From: Takashimella koratensis
Lineage: Eukaryota; Basidiomycota; Tremellomycetes; Trichosporonales; Tetragoniomycetaceae
Direction of reading: 5' to 3'
DNA length: 64,000 nt
Assembly: GCA_003116875.1 (NCBI GenBank)
Contig: BCKT01000004.1
Location: forward strand, 766,201-830,200
The position numbers and the translations under genes are program-made. Below, one piece after another: positions 8,960-20,828 of the stretch. The notes under the pieces are model-generated. The model was given only the letters and a program-made list of their open reading frames with translations. It ran no database searches and was not told where the DNA came from. Every line of letters starts with the position of its first letter. Positions within the stretch are counted from its first letter, which is position 1.

Positions 8960-11900
8960 TCAAACACTCCCGCCTCTTGTCGCCGCAGTCGGTGACGTCC
9001 CCACTACAGGCGGTGAGACGGCCGGCGACACCCCTGTCGATGCATCCGACGACGACGGCGTTGAAGACGAAGGCGAGTCGACAGCTCGTGAGCCGCTTTC
9101 CCCGTGAGGTCCAATCAGGGATTCCTGTGAGATCCCTGCGAGCGCTGGGGAAGGGTATGGGTTGGACTGCTGTTGTTCAGGCTGGAGTGAGGACGATGAC
9201 TGAAGTTGGGGTTGGGGTTGGTCACTGTCGCTCGAGGACGGCATTCCCTCATCGGTAGGGGCAATGATGCTTACCCCCACGTTCGACCCGCTAAGCTCGC
9301 TCGGTCGGATAGGGGCAGGCGCGGCGATTGGATCCGTAACAAGTTCGGCGACGGGCGAGTCAACGATCGAGCCTGGAGGTACCGTGTTCGTCCGTGTAGG
9401 AGTTGACGACTGCCGACTTATCGTATTAACTCCTTCCGCCCCAGGACTCGGACTAGGACTGCTAGCGAGGCCCGCTAAGACGCTCTTGGTCTTCTCTACT
9501 CCTGCCGCGACCGCCGCCTCGACTGCGCTCACTGCGCTCGCCGCACTCGTCGTCGAGTCCAGCGACATGGACGGTTCCGGTGTGGCCGACTGTACATGGA
9601 TATCAGGCCCACTTGCTGAATCGGTTGATTCAACAGAAGCAAGAGATCGGCTCTTGGTTCGGTCGATTCGGAGCTTGCTCGCAAGTGTACGCGCCTGGGC
9701 TTGAGGTCCAAGTTGGAACCCGCGCTTTGTCTCATCCTTTGGATCCGCACCCTTCCAGCGCCTCCAGCCGTCAAAGTCGATAAGCGCCTATTGTGACAAG
9801 TGACAAGTAGCGTTGAGAGGTGCGATGTCGAGTAAGATAGATAGAATCAAATGGTTCGATGTGTCAGCGCTAGTTCTGTACAAGGATCACACACGGCCCG
9901 GAGAATCAAGCCAGGCTCTCCCGGCCTCAGTCGCACTCACTTGCATACACCCCCACTCGATCGTCTTCTTCTCCAACCACTTGAGCGACACAGGCTTTGT
10001 CAAGAAATCATTACACCCAGCCGCTAGCGCCGCCACTCTGTCTGTCTGTAGCGACGATGCCGTAAGAGCGACGATAATGACTGCTGATCTGAACGATGAT
10101 GCCGCTCCAGCTGCTGCGGCGTTGATTGCTGAATTGATCGTTTCTCCAACCCCACCACCGCCTGCCCCGCCGGAGCCGGCGCTCCCCGTGCTGGTCGTGC
10201 TGAGCGCGGAGAAGGGTCGAGGGTGCTCGCTGACCGGCGTGCTGGGGAAGACACCAATGTTGTTGTTCTTCTCCAGCTTGCGGATCTCCTTGGTTGCTGC
10301 GATTCCGTCCATCACCGGCAATTGAATGTCCATCTGTAGAGGAATGAGTCAATAGATCATCCGGCGCTCAAGACGATCAGACTCACAAGGATCAAATGGA
10401 ACCCGCCAGTCTTCCACTTTTCCACCGCCTCGAGTCCATCTTTGGCCGTCGAGTGTTGAATCTTCTTTCGCATAAAGAACATTTTCAAAATGTTCTGGTT
10501 GATCGGGTTATCTGTAAAATTAAAAAGGTCAGCGTACATTCCTCGATATCGAACCACATGATTGCCGATGTTCAAGGGCTTTGAAAAAGCATGAAAACCG
10601 CTCGAACCCACCTTCAACAATGAGGACATTGATTGGCGGAACCACGACGTCTGACGCCTTTGCACCCATCCCACTCGTTGGACCTGCGACCTTTGTTATC
10701 TCCTCTATCGTTGTTGGCTGAGCCCTCTTCCCCATCCTTGGCGGGTGGAACGGAACCGTCTCCAGTGTGTCCGTGCTCCCCTTGCCGACGGAACTCGGCG
10801 TGGCGAGAGGGGTTTCCATCTGCGCGCTGCCCGTGTTTGGGTTAGGCGACGATTTAGGCGTGTTCCGCAGAGCTCGGGAGAGAGTGCTCGCTCTGTCCCG
10901 GCCCTGAGCGAGGACGGGCTCACCGGTACCACCGGCAGGAGGGATAGGCATAGTCCGACGCCGAGCGATACGGGATGCCGTGGACGCGGCGGGAGGCGGA
11001 GAGGCGGCAGAGGTTGGTGGGCCTGCGGTAGGCGTGGACTCGACTTGGGCTGTCGAGGAGCGGCGTGACGAATCGTCTGTCGCTGTCGTTATGGAGACCC
11101 CCGAAGTCCGCCTGCTCGCCGTCTGCGGCGACGTCGTGGTAGACCCTGGTGCTGTCGATATAGCATCGCTGTCACCCACTCCCCCGCCTGCTCCATTCCC
11201 ACCCATCCCCGCCGAGGTACGCCGGTTCACCGTGTTCCTCCGCATCGAATCCGACGGAATCCGCCCCACCGATGTTCGCCGGAGCTCGCCCTTGACCGGT
11301 GGCTCAAAGAACATTCCAAATGGTCGACCGTCAGGACTCTGCATGACGACGCCTGACGCTCCTGAAGTATTGGGTTTCACAGAAGAGAAGTACTCGGATG
11401 CCGGGGTGGCCACGATCTCGCCAGGGGTAGGGATGGATAGATGTAAGCCTGCGTCGGTACGTATGATGGATGCGGTGGAAGGCGGGAACTCGCCCAGTGG
11501 GGAGCGAGCGCGAGCGTCCTTGGATGCCGTTTCGAGAACTCGCTGAGACTGGGGTGAGAGTTGAGAGTCCGACTCTTGTTCCTCGGCGACGGAATCGAAG
11601 AATCCCGTCTCCCGCTCGGTCGGCGTCCGCGCACCGCCGATGTACCCTGGTCCACCGGGCGAGCGGGGGCTCGTTGCGATTGGCGAGAAGAAGGGGTCGA
11701 CGATGGGTTGGTTCACCGCGGTGTGGAGGGCAGTGAGGAATCGCCTCGGACCAACCGGTTTCGGGATCACCATGACTTCAGGATGGGCTAGCGCGCCGGT
11801 GCTCATTGACCACCCAGCTCCAAGGAGACTCGTCACCACATCTCTTACTTGATTGTACTTGGCCAGGCTGGTAAAGTGGATTAGGATGGGGGTTGAGCGC

Positions 11901-14436
11901 TGGGCAGCTGCAGCCGATGACATGCCTGTCCGCATGTGCGGCGTTGAGCGGGTCCGATTGGAAATGGACGGGCGACGAAGAATGGTTGTCTTGCTCTTGT
12001 TGGAAGATGGGATCTCGGCTTTGAGTCGGACCAGCTCACGACGCAAGACGGAGACGTCGTCGTCGATGACGATGAATTTGTCTGCAGACATTGGCGCGAT
12101 CGATAATCCCGCCATGTTCCGGCTCAGTTCGACTGCAGATGCCGAGGCCGCCGAGGAGACGGATAATGACCGCTCTCGCTCTGCCTGTGCCAACTCGTCC
12201 TCCTCTTCGATGGCGATGTGAGAGACGTCCAGCCCCCACGCGGCGAGGTAGCTCGTCAAATGGCGAGCAAAGACACTACCTAAGCTAGCGTGGAGGTAGA
12301 CCTTCTTGCCACGTAGCGACTCGGCAAATTCGGACAACTCTCTCAACGTTGGCTCTCGTGCTAGCGTCATGGTCGAAAACGGCTGTCGGACCGCTTGCTC
12401 TTCCGATGACAGCGGAGTCGGCTCCTCAATCGGTCGACCGCGAGGAAGGAGTACTGCAACTTCGTATCCATGCCGAGGGAGGCCAATGCCGAGCGGGGAC
12501 GATGGCTGGGCGTTGGTCTTCAGCGACGCGTTGACGTGCTGTAGGAGTCTCCGGCACAACAGAGAATCAAGCTTGGGCGTCGACGCTTCTTTCTCTTCGA
12601 CCAGCCGCGTGAATGGGTTTAGTTCGGCCCTAGGTGTAGCCGAGTTCGAGTCGGGCGTTTGGAAGATGTTGTGCACGATCTCAAAGACACAGAGCATTGG
12701 GCCTTCGGCACTACCTCGCCCGCTCCCGTCCGGCGTGAGATGTTGGTCGGGGAGGGTACGGCCTGGCGACGCTGAGCGCCGGGTACGGTTTGCCTCGACG
12801 TCGTCGACGGATAGAGGAGCGGCGACTCGCGGTGTCATTGTTGGTGACTGAGGTGTGATCTGCAAACCCAGCTCGATCGTGTCGCCTTTGCTCGCGACAA
12901 GAAGGATTTGACGAATCACCTGGGGGTCAGCATGCGTTTAAGCAGAGGCACTCACATAGCTAAGGGCATAGGCGATCCCTTCTCGGTCCCCGCTGACACT
13001 CGTGTGCTTGATCCCGACGTCGCCATGGAACAGCACGAGATCGACTCCAGCCTGCGCTGCTTGTCCACTTAACAAGTCGGCGACATTCTGCAGCAGTTCT
13101 CCGATATCAAAATCTTCGACTGCTCGGTGTCCTCCCGCGAGAATGCCCACATCATTCTTCCCATTCCCTAGGCCTTCACACAGGGCGACCACATTGGCGG
13201 AGAGGTAGTTGAGCCCACGCATCGATGTGAGAAGCGCCGAAAGCGAGGTGGTTGGCATCTGTACTGTGCAGCCCGAGTACTGTTCCTTGGCGTTATCGAG
13301 CATGTGCGGTGGGGAGAGGTGGAGTAGAGTTTGAATGGCGGTCTGCAGCGAGTCCGCAAGCTCGAGCGAGAGAGTCTCGAGAGGAGTGTGGGGAGCGAGC
13401 GTCGAGTCGGAAGATACCGTAGACGACGCTGGTCTGGCATCGAATACACTTGATATGCTTGGGGTTGGGTACAGAGTCGCTGGAGGGTGAGCGGCGTACG
13501 AGCCCAGCCTGTCGAGCGTGGGTGAGAGAGGATGCCGCAATGAGCCTACGCGATTGGGTAAAGGTGATGAGAACGTTCTGTTGAGCGTCGGATGAGGGAT
13601 ACTTCCTAGAGCCGGGCTGGCACTTGCTGCTGGCAAGTGAAAGCCGTTCCCACCGTTACTCCCATTGCTCAGCCCAGCATCGAAAGGGAAACTCGAGTGT
13701 TGAATCGCCGACGTCACTGCCAATTCCGCGTCTATCGGGACCCCGTCGTGTATGTTGGGGTCGGTCGCGGAGCGCACATGGGTAGGGTGGTACGGGTGCC
13801 CCGTGCTACTGCTGGTACTGCTACTGGCGTACTGGGGCGGCTCGTAGGGGGCGTAATGATGGGGCGCGTGGGAGGATGAGTCTGAGTACTGAGAACTGCG
13901 CCGCCGATGGTCGTCGTCACCCGACGAGCTTGAGCTGGATCGTGCGAAAGGGTCTTCGGCAAACGACGTGGTAGAGTCGAAGGGGTCGGACCTGTCGCGG
14001 ACGATGTTGGAGTACGAGACCGGTGCGGCGGGCCAGGGAAAGTGCGCGCTCGATGAAGAGGATGACGACGCGGAGAGCTGATGAGCAAAGGTGCGTCAGT
14101 GCATCGTACACGAGATGGGATCAAGCGACAGGCGTATCAAGCGGAAGTCCTACTCACTGGTAATGGCGGTTCGAGGTCTACTTGTGGTCTAAATGGCTCT
14201 CCCTCGCTCCGTGATGGTGGATACTGCTGCGGCTGGCTCGACGGCCCATGGCCCGCGCTAGGTGTCGGCTGCCGACTACTACTGTCCCCGCTTGCGTTCC
14301 CGTTTCCACTTCCACTACTGCCGATCGGCGACCCCCAGCCGGGCGGGACATCAATGATGGCCGACTGCGGGGTACTGCTGTGTGGTGAGACCGAGCGGGG
14401 CAAGACGTCGGTCTGCACAGAGAGAGAGGGAGACAT
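8960..14436 (-). CDS. SSK1: SSK1-type response regulator of the HOG stress pathway
   Basis: Six exons on the minus strand: 14436-14158, 14077-12956, 12919-10612, 10511-10387, 10333-9941 and 9787-8960, totalling 5055 nt and 1684 residues. Ssk1 receives phosphate from the Ypd1 phosphotransfer protein and, when unphosphorylated, activates the Ssk2-type MAPKKK of the Hog1 cascade. The receiver domain spans about residues 1229-1410. It has the acidic pair Glu1236-Asp1237 (INVLIVEDNPINQ), the phospho-acceptor Asp1280 (HLILMDIQLPVMDG), Thr1369 (VALTAS) and Lys1391 (FLTKPVS), and ends with the family-typical EWGCMQALIDFDGW. The receiver is interrupted by a Ser/Gly-rich insert at about 1303-1358. The first 1200 residues are largely disordered, but residues about 350-490 look folded and kinase-like. 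The start ATG 14436 is the only in-frame ATG before exon 1 ends; an upstream non-coding exon is possible. Confidence 0.93.
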
Positions 14437-16516
14437 GGTTGTTCCGTTTCCTCGGCGTGGGTGGGAAAGGGCTGTATTATGATCGTGTTTGTGGTCCGCG
14501 TGGGTATGCCGGTAGGGCGAAGAGAGGATGGCAAGTACGAGCGGTGATCGGTGTTCAATCCACAAACGATGGAACCGATTGATCAGGTGCTGCGATCTAC
14601 CAAGCAACCCGAAAAAAAATCTCTCCCTCCAGTCGGATGTGCAAGCTGTGATCTATCCCCGATCCCCGCTGTCTCTGCGATGGCGATGAGATCGACGTGG
14701 TCGTGCACTTGCTCTGCCTCGCCTGGTCGCGTTGTACCTGGCGATGAAGGGTCGAGGAGGGCGAACCGACCGTCGAGCCGGATAGATACGCAGGGTCGAG
14801 AGGAAGGGAGAGGAGGAAGGGATGCGGCGGTGGATCGGGGCTTTCCGGCAGGTTATCTCATCCTCGACGACGGACGGGGTGGGGGAGTGAGGAGTGGAGT
14901 AAAGATGCGGCGATGCGGGGAGTGTTGAGGGGTGGTGAGGATGGGATGAAGAGGAATGATGATGTGAGGGAGGATGCTGGCTGCGTCGGTGGTGAAGGGT
15001 GAATGGAATCCGCGCTAGCACGAGTGACAGAGCGACAGGGCGCTTGATTTGATTCCAGCAAAGACAGCAGTCTAATTCGGCTCATTACAAAGTCTAATCA
15101 CAGAATAGGTTCTATTTCTGCTGACGTGGGGTGCTAATATTTTCCTAATCGACGTCGTACGTAGGACAGACCCTTGACCTGGCACGATCTCACAATCGCC
15201 TCAGCAGGCTGCAGAAGCCTCTGTTAGAATCCCAGAATTTCAAGCTCTGCAAAGTGTCTGCTTTGCGCCCCCTAGATACAAGCTGTGTCGCTGCTCCTGT
15301 CGGCGTTGATCGCCACAGACCGGGGGCTATCAGGGAGATGGCAGAACAGCGACGCTGCTTGGCGACATGGCTACACAGCGCTCCCGTCTGGGAGATCCAC
15401 TATCCAACATTTGGTCCTGGTTGCCGCTGTCTCAAGCTTGGTACTAGAGCGGGGCACCGGAATCCCAGGGGGTTGAACCACAAGCTAGGCGTCTGCTCAG
15501 AAAGTGGTCACTTATAAAACACGCCAGAAGTGACTCGTCGTAAATCGGCGAGTGGCGAGTGGCGTAGCGAGGGGTGTGCAGGCGTACAATCAATCAACCC
15601 CCATCAGCCAACGCCTCCGCCTCTACCCTACCGGCGGGCACCTCTTCGCAGTCAAACACCCCGCTCCAAAGCCTGCGTCCCCCCCACAGACCAGCCTTCC
15701 GCCGCACCCGGGCCGACTCTGAAGTTGCTTGCGCCGATCCTACCACCGACCGCTTCCTTCCGGTCGCCCTTTCGCCTCACGGTCGACGCAAACCCGCGAC
15801 GGTCGCTTACTCGTCGCTCTTCCAGTCATGCTCCTCGAGGATGGCTACGGATGCCTCTAGTCGTCATCCTGCAAGAATGACCGGGCCACCATGCTCCAGA
15901 TCGACTGGAAGCCCATGGATCAACAGTCTACGGCCCCGCCCAAGGAGCAATACTTGGCCAAATGCACCGAGTCGTTGCTGGCGGGTGGACAGTCACCCTC
16001 CGTGGCCAAAAACCGGTGGGTCCAGCCGACCTTTTTCCCCACGCTCGCCCTCTACATCGCCAAGTCCAACGAGACCGATCAGCGCCTTCTTGGAATGGCC
16101 AACAAGCTGGTCCGTAGACCTCACCTCCACCCGGCACGAGTTCGTCACTAACGGTCCTCCTGTCTTGGAAATGCCACACCGAGTGCGTGGTTCCGATTGC
16201 CGCTGTCTTGCCCTCCTAGAGGCTACAGTGGTGCGCCTGCCTCGCCGGAGGGTCACGACTACTGGTTTTGCCTCGCCACCGCCCTGGGGCGGCGCAAGAT
16301 TTCAACCTTGTTCTTCCGCACCGGTTACCCTTGCGGCTCAAGCTTCAGCAAAAGCGCAATATGAAACCTACCGCTGACCACCCCTCCTGGGCTTCTCGAT
16401 CTTGCTGACAATCGGACCACCGCCAGTCCGAAGAGCCTATGTGCCGAAACGTACGTATACTGTGTATATTATATATTGTGGTAGTGTCGCGCGTCTTGCA
16501 AGGCAAAATTTTGTCA
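14437..16516. other. Gene-poor region upstream of SSK1
   Basis: About 2.1 kb with the SSK1 promoter and leader at its left end. I find no gene with recognisable conservation. The most protein-like stretch is the plus-strand frame 15891-16151 (86 codons), beginning MLQIDWKPMD and containing VQPTFFPTLALYIAKSN. It reads like part of a real protein, but its flanks do not extend into a convincing gene, so it may be a decayed fragment or an exon of a gene I cannot resolve. Confidence 0.35.
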
Positions 16517-16608
16517 GGGCGTGTGACGCAGTGGTAGCGTGTCTCATTTGCAGTGTCAAACACCGCTTTTACTTGAGGAAGTCGAGTTTTCGATCAACTC
16601 CTCGTCCA
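16517..16608 (+). tRNA. tRNA-Ala(TGC) with a 20-nt intron
   Basis: The sequence folds as a full cloverleaf. Acceptor GGGCGTG (16517-16523) pairs with CTCGTCC (16601-16607), with discriminator A at 16608; the same acceptor sequence is known from yeast tRNA-Ala. The single T-T mismatch and G-T pair are also in that known acceptor. D-arm ACGC/GCGT encloses AGTGGTA. Anticodon stem TCTCA (16542-16546) pairs with TGAGG (16574-16578). Anticodon TGC lies at 16549-16551, followed by A37. An intron of 20 nt at 16553-16572 sits at the canonical position after base 37. T-arm GAGTT/AACTC encloses TTCGATC. T-runs at 16614-16618 and beyond supply a Pol III terminator. The A and B boxes are present within the D and T arms. 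Confidence 0.88.
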
Positions 16609-18699
16609 GCTGTCTTTTTGTCTTTTTAGTTTTTGGGCTTTTGGCTTTTCGGTCTTTTTTTGCTTGTCTACTAATTGCAAATCCTGGAACGAGCTTTATT
16701 TGTGGATCACCTAACGCCCTCACTCTGGTCCCGAGCCAGATCTACCTCCTCGGCCCTCTCTCTTACCCCAGCCTCACGAAACCAAATCCCGCATGCGATG
16801 TATCAGGTTGATCCTGGCAGGCTGGCGAGGAGTATTAGGTTGATCCATCTCTCGACGCTACAGACTAGTCACTTATATCTCTCTGCTCGGCCTTGATTGC
16901 TTGCATGTCACCCATGCATTCCCGTCGTTCTCCGCTGCCGCATCAGCTGGTAGCCGGAGCGCCGGAGCGCTATCTAATGTCTGTATCGTTCTCCTGCGGT
17001 CTCCGCCCGTGCCACCCAGCTCGGGCCGGTCTCGGCATCCCAGGTCCTTCGGAGCCGCGCGGATCGCTTCCGCAGTCCTCGACCGTCATATTCAACCAGG
17101 ACCTTGATGAATTGCAACGGTAAGCGTTACTCGCCACATGGGAAAACCTCTAGCGGCACTGACATACGCCATCTGCTTTCAACCCTCGTCGTCGTCCTCA
17201 CGATTCTATTCTTGACCGCGCTGACAAACACAATGTACATCGCCAACAAGATGGCGCATGAGTTCGGAGCATCGTTGTTGCACGAGCTCCGGTGAGCGGC
17301 TTGCTGATAATCTTATGTCCGAATGACAAGCAACTCTTTTATCCCTTCATGGTGTGGGTCAGCCGCTCATTTCCCAGTCTCGTAGCCGGCTCTCCGAACA
17401 CTGCAGAGATTGGAGCGAACTGCTCGGCGTTCTGGTCGTAACAGCGCTCAGGGATCGTGCTGTGTATTGGAAGGGGTAGCGGGGCTCAAGTGAAGCTGGT
17501 GGTCGTGAGTACAGGCAGGTGGGTAGGTGGGTGGGTGGGTTGATGGGTTGGTGAGAAGTGAGTTATGAAGACGGGTGAAGTATAAATGGGGTCCAGAGTG
17601 AGTGGGAAATCATTCCGCATTGCCCCCGGCGTTTGAATGCCATGTCACTAGGGCTGGCGAGGGATGTGTGTCAGCATGGAGCGAGTGATCACTGATGGGT
17701 GATGGGTGATGGGTGATGGGTGATGGGTGATGGGTGATGGGTGATGGGTGATGGGGTTGATTGATGGTCCGGTTGTTTGCTATGATGGCCGAGAACTGCG
17801 GAAAAGTATCTGGGGTGCCGAGAACGGTCCGTAAGGGGTGGCGCACGCCGAGACCGCTAGAGGAACGATAGAGACACTAGCTAGCACTGCGGCGCTCGGG
17901 CGGCAACCGCTAGCCGCCGCCGAGAGCGACCGACGCGCAAGCGGCTGAGGCCGAGCAGAGAACCCGTTGATTCTAACACCGGTCGCCACTTGTCGATTTC
18001 CGGCGAGTGGTAGGTATTGTGGTCCAAGGAACCTCTTTCCACACCATTGTCAGACTTCTCCTGGGCAGGGGGCGAATCCTTTCCTCACGCGGGTTGTGAA
18101 AGTGGCGTATTTCCTTCGTCAAGTAGCTAGTATGGGAGGAGTCAGCCTTGGGTTGGGCCGTATATGTTGATTAGTGTATCACTGCCAAGGTGTGCTGTGC
18201 TGCCTTTTGTCCGTCCGATCTGCCAGTCGCGTGGCGGCCCTGGTAACGAGCGCCATGACAGATTCGCAAGACCCTGAGAACGAGGAAGCTGGGAGGATAA
18301 GTGGATGAGTTCTAAGTGGGTTTGAGCAGACAAAGCCTATCGAGGGATCAATGGCGTCCAAGACAATACTAGCTTGCAATCTGACATATTCTGTACATCC
18401 TGGTGCTATATGCATGCTACTGTTTTAAAGTTTCGTCATTGTTATTTTATAAACTACCTCAAACTCTGCCTTGGACCATCTCACTGCGAGACTCGCTTCC
18501 AAGCCTACCACAAATGTTCACAATGCTATTCACAACCTCAAACAAGAAACAAATACCACCCACACAAGGTCTCCACCTCTCCTCCCATATCCGATTCGAG
18601 CCCTACCTACAGGTAGAGGAAGAATAAACCCTACCCTCTCATCATTGTCCGTGATCAGTCGTATCGTCAAACTCCCCGTTATCCAACCTTCACCAGGAA
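16609..18699. other. Gene-poor region between the tRNA and the MFS transporter
   Basis: About 2.1 kb with no gene I can support. It starts with T-rich sequence after the tRNA. It contains a hydrophobic frame at 17104-17295 (plus) with a segment like a membrane helix (LLSTLVVVLTILFLTAL) but no supporting splice structure or conservation that I recognise. It also holds the 7-nt minisatellite at 17693-17755 and a short GC-rich stretch near 17850-17960. Confidence 0.35.
17693..17755. repeat. TGATGGG minisatellite, about nine copies
   Basis: Nine consecutive copies of the heptamer TGATGGG, directly preceded by GATCAC. The array is perfect apart from its right edge, where it turns into GTTGATTGATGG. 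A shorter, imperfect array of the same unit lies at 48857-48890 in another intergenic region. Confidence 0.9.
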
Positions 18700-20828
18700 T
18701 CACGCCGGCCCCGAACTTCCGCTCTGATCCCCCGACGCCATGTCGCGTCGAGTTCTTAGTTCCGTCAAGTCGAATTTCTTGTGAAACTCTCGAGGTTTGA
18801 TTTTAGCTTCAAACAACAGGTCCAACCTTGTTCAGTGTCAGCTTTGTCCGTTCTCTTCATATGGAGAAGGTTGGATGTGGGGTCGTGAGTAAGCATAGTA
18901 AAGACTCACTCGTCAACGGTACGGTTCTTGGATTCGGGAATGTAAAACCATGTCCAAACGGTACCAACCGCACCGAGACCGCCAAAGATGAACCCAACTT
19001 TACCGCCAAGGTTTCCTTCGTCTGGGTTAACCATGTACCTGAAGTTAGCAGCGGTCTCTATCCAAACTCACGGGATCACGATATTCGCGACCATTGCACA
19101 CAACGAGTTTACGAAAATCCCAATCCCAACGGTCTTCGATCTAAGCCTTGCTGAGCCTACTTCCGCAAAGATGACATAGCCGAGCGGTCCAATCGATACC
19201 TACCAAGGTCAACGATGCAACCAGTTTTTACCCCTCCGTTTTAAAATTTTTAGAAAAATTTACCTGGTATACAAAGTTGAAAATGATGGTGAACGCGGCC
19301 ATTGACCAGAGTGCTGCACTTGTGTTTGCGAGGGAAGAGAAAGCGACGATGAAATTGACGACGGAGCAACCGATCATTCCGTAGAAGAAAAGAGGGCGGC
19401 GTCCGAGATGGTGAACCGTGAACAAGGCGATCAAGTTACCTACCACGCCGATGGCGGTGACGCCCACGCCGAGGCGGAAAGAATTGTTGATGTTGAACCC
19501 AGCAAGTTGGAAGAAGTAGCTACTGTACCCGAGGACAAAGACGACTCCTGCAGCCTGTTGGAGTACAAACACCATGAGAGCGATGAACGTTCGACGGCGA
19601 TTGGAACCTCGGAAACAGTCGAGGTATGTCGCGCTGGCCGCGTATTTCTCCTCCGTCGCGATAGTCTCTGCGATTTGATCGGTGAAAAGCTCAGCGTCGA
19701 TTCTACCTCCCCCGAGGTGGGCAATGACCCGTTTGGCCTTGTCAATTTGACCTCGACGGACGAGGTACCATGGTGATTCCGGTGTGAATTTGAGGCCGAG
19801 GATGAGGATGAAAGGGAAGACCCATTGGATACCGTAAGGGATTCGGTAAGCCCACTTGTCGGTTCGATCACCGGTGCCTTCGATAACCCCGTTGGATAGG
19901 AGTTGACCAAGAACGACCCAGAGGTTGACACTGCCTGTGGTGATTCCTCGTAGAGCGAGCGGAGAGAGCTCAAAGCAGAACCCCGAGGCAGTGGAGACGT
20001 ACATCCCCAAAGCGACGCCGTTGATCAGTTTCCCAACGAGCAGCATCCCGTTGACGTGTGGCGGGGTGAAGAATTGCAGGAAGATTCCAATAGTCGAGAT
20101 GACACATGCTACTGCGATCGACCCGCGGCGCCTAAACACATTAGTCGAGACAACGCGGAATGAACCCACCCGATCTTATCCGCTACCCATCCGACTGATA
20201 ACCCTCCAAACATCCCCCCAATCGAAGAAGCCGAATTGAACGCGCTCTGCCATCGCGCAGGAAGGACGTAATCCCCTTCGTACTCGTATCCGAAATCCCT
20301 CCGAAGCGCCGGGATCGACAACGTCCCTCCGCTGATCTGCGAGTCGTAGCCCCACAGCAGCGCGCCGAGGCCGATGAACCTGAGGCGAAGGGATGGCGTC
20401 AGTCACTGCTGTCGCGGGGTGAGGGGCAATGGGATCGCTGATCCTCCAATTTGCCTCCGCGTCTTTCTCCTGTGACACTCACATGCACCAGAGGAACGCG
20501 CGCCAGTAGATCCGTATTGCCTGGAGCGGGGGTAGCTGATGTTCCTCCTCGGCCGCACGCTGGAGGAGGGCTTCGGCACCGTGGTCAGATGCCTCGCCGA
20601 TCTGGAGCGGGGCTGACCCAGGGTTGGCCTTGGAGCCGCCGGACGAGTCCATCGAGTCGGCAGAGAGGGTAGACTGGTGCCATGGTCGAGAGGAGCTAGG
20701 GAGAGGTGGTGGTCAGCGTGAGAATTGCGATGGATGGGAAGAGATGAGAGGCGAGTGACGAGGAGACAAGGGCAAGAGGTGAGGATCTGGTTAGAAGGGA
20801 AGGTGCGAGGTGGTGCTCACGAGGCCAT
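18700..20828 (-). CDS. MFS sugar-porter family transporter
   Basis: Seven exons on the minus strand: 20828-20821, 20695-20483, 20379-20170, 20131-19264, 19199-19072, 19038-18910 and 18826-18700, totalling 1683 nt and 560 residues. The protein has the sugar-porter hallmarks: FIGLGALLWGYDSQISGG in helix 1, VADKIGRRGS after helix 2, PESPWYLVRRGQ after helix 6, QQAAGVVFVLGYSSYFF in helix 7, HHLGRRPLFFYG, and PESKNRTVDELDLLFEAKI after helix 12. Twelve helices are expected in the plasma membrane; the motif set resembles the alpha-glucoside/maltose permease branch, but the substrate is not readable. The first coding exon is only 8 nt (ATGGCCTC), joined so that the N-terminus reads MASSSRPWHQ. A later ATG (MDSSGG) could also serve. 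Both tails are hydrophilic. Confidence 0.92.

Noticed and set aside
16800..16830. Similarity to the 5' start of 18S rRNA (CAGGTTGATCCTGGCAGG)
   Set aside because: Only about 18 bases resemble the conserved rRNA start; the following sequence does not continue as small-subunit rRNA, so this is chance or a tiny relic.
17104..17295. A 63-codon frame with a membrane-like helix near the tRNA
   Set aside because: Single short frame with no recognised homologue, no clear promoter and no partner exons; mentioned only within the intergenic entry.
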